DNA of 64,000 bases, from contig AGIQ01000013.1 of assembly GCA_000230935.2 (NCBI GenBank), forward strand, positions 25,288 through 89,287. The letters are read 5' to 3'. The translations under genes were made by a program, and so were the position numbers. The DNA is from Mycolicibacterium rhodesiae JS60 (GTDB lineage: Bacteria; Actinomycetota; Actinomycetes; Mycobacteriales; Mycobacteriaceae). Shown here piece after piece: positions 1 to 8,458 of this stretch; the first letter of the stretch is position 1; each line of letters begins with the position of its first letter. The notes beneath the pieces were generated by a model. The model saw only the letters and a list, made by a program, of their open reading frames with translations. It was not told where the DNA came from and searched no databases.

Positions 1-2698
1 GATCGCCAAAGGTGCACGCACACTGGTGATCTCCGATCGCGACTCCGACCACACCAGGGCGCCGATTCCGTCGCTGCTGGCCGTTGCGGCTGTGCACCAC
101 CATCTGGTCCGCACCAAGCAGCGCACCATGGTCGCGCTGGTCGTGGAAAGCGGTGATGCCCGCGAGGTTCATCACATCGCGCTCTTGATCGGATACGGTG
201 CGGCTGCGGTCAACCCGTACCTGGCCTTCGAGTCGATCGAGGACCTCATCCGCGAAGGTGAGCTCACCGGGATCGACGCGGGCACTGCGGTGCGCAACTA
301 CCTCAAGGCGCTCGGCAAGGGCGTCATGAAGGTGATGAGCAAGATGGGTATCTCGACTGTCGGGTCCTACACGGCCGCCCAAGCTTTCGAGGCTGTCGGG
401 TTGAGCAGAGAGGTAGTCGACGAGTATCTGACCGGAACCGTAAGCCAGCTCGGCGGCGTCGGGCTCGACGTGCTCGCCGAGGAGGTCAAGCAGCGGCACC
501 GTCGTGCCTACCCGGAGAACCCCACCGAGCGGGTACACCGCAGGCTCGAAGTCGGCGGTGAATATCAGTTCCGCCGTGAGGGTGAGCTGCACCTGTTCAC
601 CCCGGAAACCGTCTTCCTACTTCAGCATTCGACGCGCACCGGGCAAGGGGAGGTGTTCGCGAAGTACTCCGAGGAGGTCAACCGCCTCTCCCGCGAGGGC
701 GGGGCACTGCGCGGTCTGTTCTCCTTCAAGAAGGGCCTGCGCCCGCCGGTCCCGCTGCACGAGGTGGAATCCGTCGACGCCATCTGCGCGCGGTTCAACA
801 CCGGTGCCATGAGCTACGGCTCGATTTCCCAAGAGGCCCACGAGACCATGGCGATAGCCATGAACAACCTCGGCGGTCGGTCCAACAGTGGCGAGGGTGG
901 CGAGGACGAAGACCGGCTCTACGACCCGCGCCGCCGCAGCGCCGTCAAACAGGTCGCCTCCGGCCGGTTCGGTGTCACCAGCGACTACCTGGTCAACGCC
1001 ACCGACATCCAGATCAAGATGGCTCAGGGCGCCAAACCCGGCGAGGGCGGCCAGCTGCCCGGGTTCAAGGTGTATCCGAACATCGCCAAGACCCGGCACT
1101 CCACACCCGGTGTTGGCCTGATCTCGCCACCGCCGCACCACGACATCTACTCGATCGAGGATCTGGCCCAGCTGATCCACGACCTCAAGAACGCCAACTC
1201 GCAAGCCCGGATTCACGTCAAGCTGGTGAGCTCGGTCGGCGTCGGCACGGTGGCAGCGGGCGTATCCAAGGCGCACGCCGACGTCGTGCTGATCTCCGGA
1301 TACGATGGCGGGACCGGCGCGGCGCCGTTGACCAGCCTCAAACATGCCGGTGCGCCGTGGGAGATCGGGCTGGCCGACACCCAGCAGACGTTGGTGCTCA
1401 ACGGTCTTCGCGACCGCATCACCGTGCAGTGCGATGGCGGGTTGCGCACCGCCCGTGACGTCATGGTGGCCGCGCTGCTCGGGGCGGAGGAGTTCGGCTT
1501 CTCCACGGCACCGCTGATCGTGGCGGGCTGCATCATGATGCGGGTCTGCCACCTCGACACCTGCCCGGTCGGCGTGGCGACCCAAAACCCGGAACTGCGA
1601 GCACGTTTCAACGGCAAGCCGGAGTTCGTCGAGAACTTCTTCCGGTTCATCGCCGAAGATGTCCGCACGATGCTGGCCGAGCTCGGGTTCCGCAGCATCG
1701 ACGAGGCCGTCGGCCATGCCGAGGTGCTCGACACCGATGACGGTGTGGCGCACTGGAAGACCAAGGGGCTGGATCTCAGCCCGATCTTCGCCGTGCCCAC
1801 CGACGCTCACGGCGGCCCGCTGCCCCAACGGCGCCGGCTGCGCGAACAGGAGCACGGCCTCGAGCACGCCCTGGACCAAACGCTGGTCGCTCTGGCCGAA
1901 GGTGCCCTCGAGGACGCCCATGCCGTCCGGCTGGAGCTGCCGGTGCGCAACGTCAACCGCACCGTCGGCACACTGCTGGGCTCGGAGGTCACCCGCCGCT
2001 ACGGCGCTGCGGGCCTGCCCGACGACACCATCCACGTCACGCTCACCGGTTCGGCCGGCCAGTCCATCGGCGCGTTCCTGCCGCCGGGCATCACCCTGGA
2101 CCTCATAGGTGACGCGAACGACTATGTGGGCAAGGGTCTTTCCGGTGGTCGGGTGATCGTTCGCCCGCCCGACGATGTCCTGTTCCTACCCGAGGACAAC
2201 GTGATCGCCGGCAATACGCTGCTGTACGGGGCCACCTCGGGGGAGGTCTTTCTGCGCGGCCGGGTCGGGGAGCGGTTCGCCGCCCGCAACTCCGGGGCCC
2301 TGGCGGTCACCGAAGGCGTCGGCGATCACGCGTGCGAGTACATGACCGGCGGGCGGGTCGTGGTGCTGGGCCGCACCGGACGCAATATGGCGGCCGGGAT
2401 GTCCGGCGGCATCGCCTTTGTCCTGGGTCTGAACCCGGCCAAGGTCAACACCGCGATGGTCGAGCTGCAAAGCCTTGACCCCGACGACTTGGAATGGCTG
2501 CACGACGTCGTCGCCCGCCATGTTCACCACACCGGCAGCACGCTGGCCAAGTCGGTACTGTCCGACTGGCCAAGGCGCAGTGCCCAATTCACCAAGATCA
2601 TGCCCACGGACTACCGGCGCGTGCTGGAGGCCACCCGGATGGCCAGGGCCGAGGGGCGTGACGTGGATACCGCGATCATGGAGGCGACGCGTGGCTGA
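1..2698 (+). CDS. gltB: Glutamate synthase large subunit, 5' end outside window
   Basis: This is the C-terminal ~899 residues of the large (alpha) subunit of NADPH-dependent glutamate synthase, which transfers the amide of glutamine to 2-oxoglutarate. The frame is open from the first bases, so the N-terminal glutaminase domain and part of the central domain lie upstream; the full family length is about 1500 residues. The FMN-binding synthase domain is recognisable (GYDGGTGAAPLTSLKHAG, GGLRTARDV), followed by the 3Fe-4S cysteines C-x5-C-x4-C near 1529-1563. The C-terminal GXGXG beta-helix follows (repeats such as GLSGGRVIV, GATSGEVFLRG, MTGGRVVVLG, about 2100-2420). The stop overlaps the gltD start by 8 bp, indicating translational coupling. 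No frameshift is seen. Confidence 0.97.
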   Translation, partial: IAKGARTLVISDRDSDHTRAPIPSLLAVAAVHHHLVRTKQRTMVALVVESGDAREVHHIALLIGYGAAAVNPYLAFESIEDLIREGELTGIDAGTAVRNYLKALGKGVMKVMSKMGISTVGSYTAAQAFEAVGLSREVVDEYLTGTVSQLGGVGLDVLAEEVKQRHRRAYPENPTERVHRRLEVGGEYQFRREGELHLFTPETVFLLQHSTRTGQGEVFAKYSEEVNRLSREGGALRGLFSFKKGLRPPVPLHEVESVDAICARFNTGAMSYGSISQEAHETMAIAMNNLGGRSNSGEGGEDEDRLYDPRRRSAVKQVASGRFGVTSDYLVNATDIQIKMAQGAKPGEGGQLPGFKVYPNIAKTRHSTPGVGLISPPPHHDIYSIEDLAQLIHDLKNANSQARIHVKLVSSVGVGTVAAGVSKAHADVVLISGYDGGTGAAPLTSLKHAGAPWEIGLADTQQTLVLNGLRDRITVQCDGGLRTARDVMVAALLGAEEFGFSTAPLIVAGCIMMRVCHLDTCPVGVATQNPELRARFNGKPEFVENFFRFIAEDVRTMLAELGFRSIDEAVGHAEVLDTDDGVAHWKTKGLDLSPIFAVPTDAHGGPLPQRRRLREQEHGLEHALDQTLVALAEGALEDAHAVRLELPVRNVNRTVGTLLGSEVTRRYGAAGLPDDTIHVTLTGSAGQSIGAFLPPGITLDLIGDANDYVGKGLSGGRVIVRPPDDVLFLPEDNVIAGNTLLYGATSGEVFLRGRVGERFAARNSGALAVTEGVGDHACEYMTGGRVVVLGRTGRNMAAGMSGGIAFVLGLNPAKVNTAMVELQSLDPDDLEWLHDVVARHVHHTGSTLAKSVLSDWPRRSAQFTKIMPTDYRRVLEATRMARAEGRDVDTAIMEATRG

Positions 2699-4190
2699 TC
2701 CCACCGGTTTTCTGAAGGTTCCCAAGATCGAGGCCGCCAAGCGGAACGTCGACGAGCGGGTGGGTGACTGGCGCGAGGTGTACGAGCGCCAAGACCCGAA
2801 GGACCGCGCGGGTGAGGTGTCCCAGCAGGCGCGTCGCTGCATGGATTGCGGAATCCCGTTCTGCCACTCCGGAACTGCGGGCTGCCCACTGGGCAACCTG
2901 ATCCCGGAGTGGAACGACCTGGTCCGCCGCGGTCGCTGGGATGCCGCCAGTGAACGGCTGCACGCCACGAACAACTTCCCCGAATTCACCGGTCGGCTCT
3001 GTCCCGCGCCGTGTGAGGCGGCGTGCGTGCTGTCCATCGCGGAGGAAGAGACCGGCGGCAGCGTGACGATCAAGCGCATCGAGAACACGATCGCCGACCA
3101 GGCCTGGCGGATGGGCATCGTCGAGGCGCAGCCGGCGGCGATCGGCACCGGCAAGAGCGTCGCCGTGGTGGGTTCGGGGCCTGCGGGATTGGCTGCAGCC
3201 CAACAACTGACCCGCGCCGGGCATCACGTCACCGTCTACGAACGGGACGACCGGCTCGGCGGGCTGCTGCGCTACGGCATCCCCGAGTACAAGCTGGAGA
3301 AGGCCACCCTCAACCAGCGGCTGGCCCAGATGCGGGCCGAGGGAACCCGCTTCGTCACCGAATGCGAAGTCGGGGTGGATGTCTCGGTCGAGGAGCTGCG
3401 CAACCGCTTCGACGCCGTCGTGCTTGCCGTCGGCGCACTGCGCGGCCGCGACAACCAGGTCGAGGGGCGTCACCTGGGCGGGGTGCACCTGGCGATGGAA
3501 CACCTGGTCCCGGCCAACCGGGAGTGCGAAGGCGACGGACCGTCCGAGATCTCCGCCAAGGGTAAGCACGTGGTGATCATCGGCGGTGGCGACACCGGCG
3601 CAGACTGCCTGGGCACCGCACACCGCCAGGGCGCGGCATCGGTGACCCAGCTTGATTACAACCCGCAGCCGCCTGATGTCCGTGACGCCGATCTTTCCCC
3701 GTGGCCCACTTGGCCGTTGGTGCTACGGAGCTCGCCCGCACACGCCGAGGGCGGCACCGTCCACTACCAGGTCGCGGTGCAACGCTTCGTCGGCGACGAC
3801 GACGGCAACCTGCGCGCCATGCAGATCGCCGAGGTGAAGGTCGAACGTGTCGACGGCCGGCGGGTCATCACGCCGGTCGGTGAACCACTGGAAATCCCTT
3901 GCGATCTGGCCCTGCTGGCCATCGGTTTCGAAGGTGTCGAGCACATGACGCTGCTCGACGATCTCGGCATCACGCTGACCCCGCGCGGGGTGATCGGTTG
4001 CGGATCCGATTGGCAGACCGACGCACCCGGAGTTTTCGTGTGCGGTGATGCCCACCGAGGTGCGTCCCTGGTGGTGTGGGCGATCGCCGAGGGTCGCGCC
4101 GCCGCGCATGCGGTGGACGCATTCCTCATGGGGGAGTCGGATCTCCCGGAGCCGGTACGGCCGCACCAATTGCCATTGGCTGTCGGCTGA
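2691..4190 (+). CDS. gltD: Glutamate synthase small (beta) subunit
   Basis: A 499-residue FAD/NADPH-binding iron-sulphur subunit that passes electrons from NADPH to GltB. The N-terminal cysteine clusters for two 4Fe-4S centres are present (RRCMDCGIPFC, GCPLGN, GRLCPAPCEAAC). The FAD Rossmann motif is VAVVGSGPAGLAAAQQL, and the NADPH-binding motif is VVIIGGGDTGADCLG. The C-terminal GVFVCGDAHRGASLVVWAI is the usual FAD-contact segment. I chose the GTG at 2691, which overlaps the end of gltB and gives MADPTGFLKVPK, the expected N-terminus; a longer open frame upstream lies wholly inside gltB. It forms an operon with gltB. In M. tuberculosis gltBD are elsewhere, so placement beside pyk is lineage-specific (recollection). 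Confidence 0.97.
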   Translation: MADPTGFLKVPKIEAAKRNVDERVGDWREVYERQDPKDRAGEVSQQARRCMDCGIPFCHSGTAGCPLGNLIPEWNDLVRRGRWDAASERLHATNNFPEFTGRLCPAPCEAACVLSIAEEETGGSVTIKRIENTIADQAWRMGIVEAQPAAIGTGKSVAVVGSGPAGLAAAQQLTRAGHHVTVYERDDRLGGLLRYGIPEYKLEKATLNQRLAQMRAEGTRFVTECEVGVDVSVEELRNRFDAVVLAVGALRGRDNQVEGRHLGGVHLAMEHLVPANRECEGDGPSEISAKGKHVVIIGGGDTGADCLGTAHRQGAASVTQLDYNPQPPDVRDADLSPWPTWPLVLRSSPAHAEGGTVHYQVAVQRFVGDDDGNLRAMQIAEVKVERVDGRRVITPVGEPLEIPCDLALLAIGFEGVEHMTLLDDLGITLTPRGVIGCGSDWQTDAPGVFVCGDAHRGASLVVWAIAEGRAAAHAVDAFLMGESDLPEPVRPHQLPLAVG

Positions 4191-4258
4191 GTGAATAGCC
4201 AGCCACCCCGATCTGTATCGGTCGAGATGCCCGTGAGCCGCGACTATGCTGAGTCACC

Positions 4259-5677
4259 GTGACTAGACGCGGCAAAATTGTCTGTACCCTCGGCCCAGCT
4301 ACCGGCACCGACGAATCGGTCAGGGCTCTGGTCGACGCCGGCATGGATGTCGCCCGCCTGAACTTCAGCCACGGGGATTACGCCGACCACGAGGCTGCCT
4401 ACAAGCGAGTTCGGGCAGCCTCCGACGTCACCGCCCGCGCCGTTGGCATCCTCGCCGACCTGCAGGGACCGAAGATCCGCCTCGGACGCTTTGCCGACGG
4501 CCCCACCTTCTGGGCCAACGGCGAGACGGTGCGCATCACCGTCGAGGAGTGTGAAGGGACCCACGACCGGGTCTCGACCACCTACAAGAGGCTTGCGCAA
4601 GACGCCAGCCCCGGTGACCGGGTGCTCGTCGATGACGGCAACGTCGGACTCGTCGTCGAGCACATCGACGGCGACGACGTGGTCTGCACCGTCACCGAAG
4701 GCGGCAAGGTCAGTAACAACAAAGGCATGTCGCTGCCCGGGATGAACGTCTCGGCCCCCGCACTGTCGGATAAGGACGTCGAAGACCTGGAGTTCGCGCT
4801 CCGCCTCGGCGTCGACCTGGTCGCACTGTCGTTCGTGCGGTCGCCAACCGACGTCGAACTGGTGCACGAGGTGATGGACCGGGTCGGCCGGCGGGTTCCG
4901 GTGATCGCGAAGCTGGAGAAGCCCGAGGCGATCGACAACCTGGAGGCCATCGTGCTGGCCTTCGACGCGGTGATGGTGGCCCGCGGTGACCTTGGCGTCG
5001 AGCTGCCGCTCGAAGAGGTCCCGCTGGTGCAGAAGCGGGCCATCCAGATGGCCCGCGAGAACGCCAAGCCCGTGATCGTGGCCACCCAGATGCTCGAGTC
5101 GATGATCGAGAACTCCCGGCCCACCCGCGCCGAGGCCTCCGACGTGGCCAACGCCGTGCTCGACGGCGCCGATGCGGTGATGCTGTCCGGCGAGACCTCG
5201 GTCGGAAAGTACCCCATGGAGGCGGTGCGCACGATGGCCCGCATCATCCAGGCCGTCGAGGACAATTCGATCGAGGCGCCGCCGCTGACCCACGTGCCCC
5301 GCACCAAGCGCGGGGTCATCTCCTATGCCGCCCGCGATATCGGGGAGCGGCTGGACGCCAAGGCGCTCGTTGCGTTCACCCAGTCCGGTGACACGGTCAA
5401 GCGGCTGGCCAGGCTCCACACCCACCTGCCGTTGCTGGCGTTCACCGCGCTGCCGGAGGTGCGCAGCCAGCTCGCGCTGACCTGGGGCACCGAGACGTTC
5501 ATCGTCGATCACATGAAGACGACCGACGACATGATTCGGCAGGTCGACAAGTCCCTGCTCGAGCTCGGCCGCTACAAGCGGGGCGACCTGGTGGTCATCG
5601 TCGCTGGTGCGCCGCCGGGAACAGTAGGCTCGACCAACCTGATCCATGTGCACCGGATCGGGGAGGACGACCACTAA
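4259..5677 (+). CDS. pyk: Pyruvate kinase
   Basis: A 472-residue pyruvate kinase converting phosphoenolpyruvate and ADP to pyruvate and ATP, the last step of glycolysis. It begins TRRGKIVCTLGPATGTDE, the conserved substrate-site start of the family. It contains the catalytic lysine region PVIAKLEKPEAIDNLEAI, the magnesium-site signature MVARGDLGVELPLEEVP, and the ATQMLESMIENSRPTRAE and LSGETSVGKYPMEAV segments. The C-terminal regulatory domain follows. Length equals the M. tuberculosis enzyme. The start is GTG at 4259, with a 68-bp gap after gltD. It lies 12 bp upstream of the thioesterase gene, so the two probably share a transcript. Confidence 0.97.
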   Translation: MTRRGKIVCTLGPATGTDESVRALVDAGMDVARLNFSHGDYADHEAAYKRVRAASDVTARAVGILADLQGPKIRLGRFADGPTFWANGETVRITVEECEGTHDRVSTTYKRLAQDASPGDRVLVDDGNVGLVVEHIDGDDVVCTVTEGGKVSNNKGMSLPGMNVSAPALSDKDVEDLEFALRLGVDLVALSFVRSPTDVELVHEVMDRVGRRVPVIAKLEKPEAIDNLEAIVLAFDAVMVARGDLGVELPLEEVPLVQKRAIQMARENAKPVIVATQMLESMIENSRPTRAEASDVANAVLDGADAVMLSGETSVGKYPMEAVRTMARIIQAVEDNSIEAPPLTHVPRTKRGVISYAARDIGERLDAKALVAFTQSGDTVKRLARLHTHLPLLAFTALPEVRSQLALTWGTETFIVDHMKTTDDMIRQVDKSLLELGRYKRGDLVVIVAGAPPGTVGSTNLIHVHRIGEDDH

Positions 5678-5689
5678 GGAGACAGGCTG

Positions 5690-6556
5690 TTGGCCAACTC
5701 GGATCTCGACGACCTGCTGGCCATTCTCGATCTGTCCCCGATCGGCGACGACGTGTTCGCCGGCGCCCACCCCCGCAAGAATCCGCCGCGCACGTTCGGC
5801 GGGCAGCTGATGGCGCAGTCCTTCGTGGCCGCCAGCCGCACCCTGGTCCACAGCATCGCGCCCAGTGCGCTGTCGGTGCATTTCATCGCGGGCGGCGATC
5901 CGGACGTGGATATCGAATACCGCGTGGTGCGGCTGCGCGACGAGCGGCGCTTCGCCAACCGGCGCGTCGACGCGATGCAGGGCGACACCCTGCTGGCCAC
6001 GGCGCTGGTGTCATTCACCTCTGCGGGCAGCGGATTGGAGCACGGTGTCCCGATGCCCAATCTGCCTGCGCCGGAGACTCTTCCGACAATTGACGAGCTG
6101 CTGGTCGGCTATGAGAAAGTGGTGCCCGGATTCGTTGAAGCGCTGCGCCCGATCGAGTGGCGCTACACCAACGACCCGTCCTGGGTCATGCGGGAAAAGG
6201 GCGGCACGCTGACGACCAATCAGGTGTGGCTCAAGGCCGACGGGGTGATGCCAGCCGACCCGACGCTGCACACCGCGGCGATGATCTACTCGTCGGACAC
6301 CACGGTGCTGGACTCGATCATCACCACGCACGGACTGTCCTGGGGCTGGGACCGCATCTTCGCGGTGACCGTCAACCATTCGCTGTGGTTCCACCGGCAG
6401 GTCGACTTCTCCGATTGGGTGTTGTACTCGACGAGTTCGCCCGCCGCCGCGGAGTCCCGGGGCCTGGGGACGGGCCACTTCTTCAGCCCGATCGGCGACG
6501 TCGTGGCCACCGTGGTTCAGGAAGGAATCGTCAAGCACTTCCCGGGAAATGCCTGA
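5690..6556 (+). CDS. tesB: Acyl-CoA thioesterase II
   Basis: A 288-residue TesB-type double-hotdog thioesterase that hydrolyses acyl-CoA to free fatty acid and CoA. The N-terminal hotdog has FGGQLMAQSFVAASRTL and SVHFIAGGDPDVDIEYRV. The second has MIYSSDTTVLDSIITTHG and the family hallmark HSLWFHRQVDFSDWVLYSTSSP. The start is TTG at 5690, supported by an AAGGAG ribosome-binding site at 5676-5681, and lies 12 bp after the pyk stop. It corresponds to Rv1618 (tesB1) by order. Its 3' end leads directly into the DUF2156 membrane protein gene. Confidence 0.93.
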   Translation: MANSDLDDLLAILDLSPIGDDVFAGAHPRKNPPRTFGGQLMAQSFVAASRTLVHSIAPSALSVHFIAGGDPDVDIEYRVVRLRDERRFANRRVDAMQGDTLLATALVSFTSAGSGLEHGVPMPNLPAPETLPTIDELLVGYEKVVPGFVEALRPIEWRYTNDPSWVMREKGGTLTTNQVWLKADGVMPADPTLHTAAMIYSSDTTVLDSIITTHGLSWGWDRIFAVTVNHSLWFHRQVDFSDWVLYSTSSPAAAESRGLGTGHFFSPIGDVVATVVQEGIVKHFPGNA

Positions 6557-6578
6557 TAGACGGCGTATCGTTGCTCGG

Positions 6579-7940
6579 GTGACCGATCCGCCGGTCCAGG
6601 TGGCGCTGCGCCTGCGCGCCAGGGAACGGGTTGTCGTACATGTCGACACCCGGGCCGCCCGCTGGGCCGGCGCGCTGGGGTTGCTGATCGCGGCCAGCTG
6701 GCTCGCCGTGGGGCGGTCGCCCTGGTCATTGACCATTCTCGCGGCGGTCGCCTTGATCGCACGGGGCATTTTCCTGGGCCGGCCGGTGACCGCCGCCCAC
6801 GCGATCGCGGCGGGCATGGCGGTCGTGGCCGGGTTCGCCGCGCACCTGCTGGCCTTCGACGTGACGGGCGACGCCCTGATCGCGTCGTCGGGGCTGCTCT
6901 TGATGTGGCCGACGACGGCGCGGCCCGAGCCCGGACAGCTGCCGCGGGTATGGGCACTGGTCAACGCGACCAGTGGCGACCCGGTGGCGCCGTTCGCCAT
7001 GCAGACGCTGAAGAGTTACTTCTTCAGCGCCGACGGCACCGCGGCGATCGCCTACCGGACCCGGCTGGGCTACGCGGTGGTCAGCGGGGACCCGATCGGT
7101 GACGAAGACCGCTTCACCGACCTGGTCGCCGACTTCGCCGGGATGTGCCACACCCGCGGCTGGCGGATGGTGGTGCTGGGCTGCAGCGAGCGCAGGCTCG
7201 GGCTGTGGTCGAACCTGCGGGCGGTCCCCATCGGCCGCGACGTGGTGATCGACGTGCAAGCTTTCGACATGGTGGGTCGCCGGTTCCGCAACCTGCGTCA
7301 GGCCGTGCAGCGCACCCACAACGTCGGCATCACCACCGAGATCCTCGCCGAACAAGAGTTGGACGACGGCCGGCTGGCCGAGCTGACCGATGTGCTGCTG
7401 TCCTCGGCGAAGGGGGCACACGTCGAGCGTGGCTTTTCGATGATCCTCGACGGTGCGCTCACCGGTGACTATCCCGGCATCCTGCTGATCGTCGCGCGCG
7501 ATCGCGCGGGCCGGGTGCAGGGATTCCACCGCTACGCAGTCGCGGGCGGTGGCAGTGATGTCACCCTGGACGTTCCCTGGCGGCGTCGCGGTGCACCCAA
7601 CGGAATCGACGAGCGACTCTCGGTCGATATGATCGGTGCAATGAAAGACCTTGGTTCACAGCGCCTTTCGCTGGCGTTCGCGGCATTTCCGGAGATCTTC
7701 AACGACAAGGAACGCGGACGACTGAGCAGACTGCTCTATACGGCGATCCACCTGGGCGACTCGCTGATCGCGTTGGAGTCGCTCTACCGCTATCTGCGCA
7801 AGTTCCACGCGCTTGGCGAGCGCCGGTACGTGCTACTGCCGATCAGTCAGGTGCTACCGCTGCTGGTGATCCTGCTGTCGCTGGAATTCCTGCCGCGGCG
7901 GCGGCACCTGTCGGTCCCTACGGTGTCGGCGTCAGAGTGA
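6579..7940 (+). CDS. DUF2156 (lysylphosphatidylglycerol synthase C-like) membrane protein
   Basis: A 453-residue protein with several N-terminal transmembrane segments (GALGLLIAASWLAV, ILAAVALIARGIF, IAAGMAVVAGFAAHLLAF). These are followed by a cytosolic GNAT-like DUF2156 domain, the fold used by aminoacyl-phosphatidylglycerol synthases (SYFFSADGTAAIAYRTRLGYAVVSGDPIG, GCSERRL, RFRNLRQAVQRTHNVG). It is syntenic with Rv1619. I prefer GTG at 6579, because a TATCGT -10 element at 6566-6571 sits 7 nt before it, a leaderless arrangement; an in-frame ATG at 6549 overlaps tesB and is the alternative. The substrate is unknown. The last 23 bp overlap the convergent small proline-rich membrane gene. Confidence 0.8.
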   Translation: MTDPPVQVALRLRARERVVVHVDTRAARWAGALGLLIAASWLAVGRSPWSLTILAAVALIARGIFLGRPVTAAHAIAAGMAVVAGFAAHLLAFDVTGDALIASSGLLLMWPTTARPEPGQLPRVWALVNATSGDPVAPFAMQTLKSYFFSADGTAAIAYRTRLGYAVVSGDPIGDEDRFTDLVADFAGMCHTRGWRMVVLGCSERRLGLWSNLRAVPIGRDVVIDVQAFDMVGRRFRNLRQAVQRTHNVGITTEILAEQELDDGRLAELTDVLLSSAKGAHVERGFSMILDGALTGDYPGILLIVARDRAGRVQGFHRYAVAGGGSDVTLDVPWRRRGAPNGIDERLSVDMIGAMKDLGSQRLSLAFAAFPEIFNDKERGRLSRLLYTAIHLGDSLIALESLYRYLRKFHALGERRYVLLPISQVLPLLVILLSLEFLPRRRHLSVPTVSASE

Positions 7941-8448
7941 CGCTGAACTTGTTCTCCACCGACTGCTTGAAGTCATCGGCGCACTGCTGGACGGCGGACG
8001 GATCCTGGCCGGCGTTCTGAAGACAGTCGATGTAGTCGGTGGCGCCGACCTCCTTGAACACCCCGACCCAGACCGCGATGAATGCCAATCCGATGATGAT
8101 CGACAGAAAGCCGAGAATGACGCCGGCGAGCGCGACGCCGCCGTTGTTGGCTTCACCGCGCTTGGCACGGCTGCGGCCGGCGAAGCCGATGATCACCGCG
8201 ACGATGCCGAGGACGATGCCGCCGGCCACCGAGAATGACGACAGCAGGGCCACGATCGCGATCACCAGCGAGGTGATGCCGAGCCCGTTGCGCAGGGCTG
8301 CCGGTGGCGGTGCGTAACCGGCGTAGGGCTGCGGCGGGGCAGGCGGATAGCCGCCCTGATACGGGCCTGGGGGATACGGATTCGGATAGCCCGCGGGGGG
8401 CGGCGGCGGAGTGGGTTGCTGAGGTGCCTGCTCTGGGGGCTCAGTCAT
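7918..8448 (-). CDS. Proline-rich DUF4190-type small membrane protein
   Basis: A 176-residue protein. The first ~70 residues are rich in Pro, Tyr and Gly (PPPPPAGYPNPYPPGPYQGG). Two transmembrane helices follow (GLGITSLVIAIVALLSSFSV and VALAGVILGFLSIIIGLAFI), then a short extracytoplasmic tail with two Cys (YIDCLQNAGQDPSAVQQC). This layout is common among mycobacterial DUF4190 proteins of unknown role. The ATG at 8446-8448 is chosen because TAACGT lies 7 nt upstream, fitting a leaderless promoter located in the 3' end of cydC. Longer in-frame starts would run into cydC. The 3' end overlaps the converging DUF2156 gene. Confidence 0.75.
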   Translation of the reverse strand: MTEPPEQAPQQPTPPPPPAGYPNPYPPGPYQGGYPPAPPQPYAGYAPPPAALRNGLGITSLVIAIVALLSSFSVAGGIVLGIVAVIIGFAGRSRAKRGEANNGGVALAGVILGFLSIIIGLAFIAVWVGVFKEVGATDYIDCLQNAGQDPSAVQQCADDFKQSVENKFSVTLTPTP

Positions 8449-8458
8449 GGCTTGCACG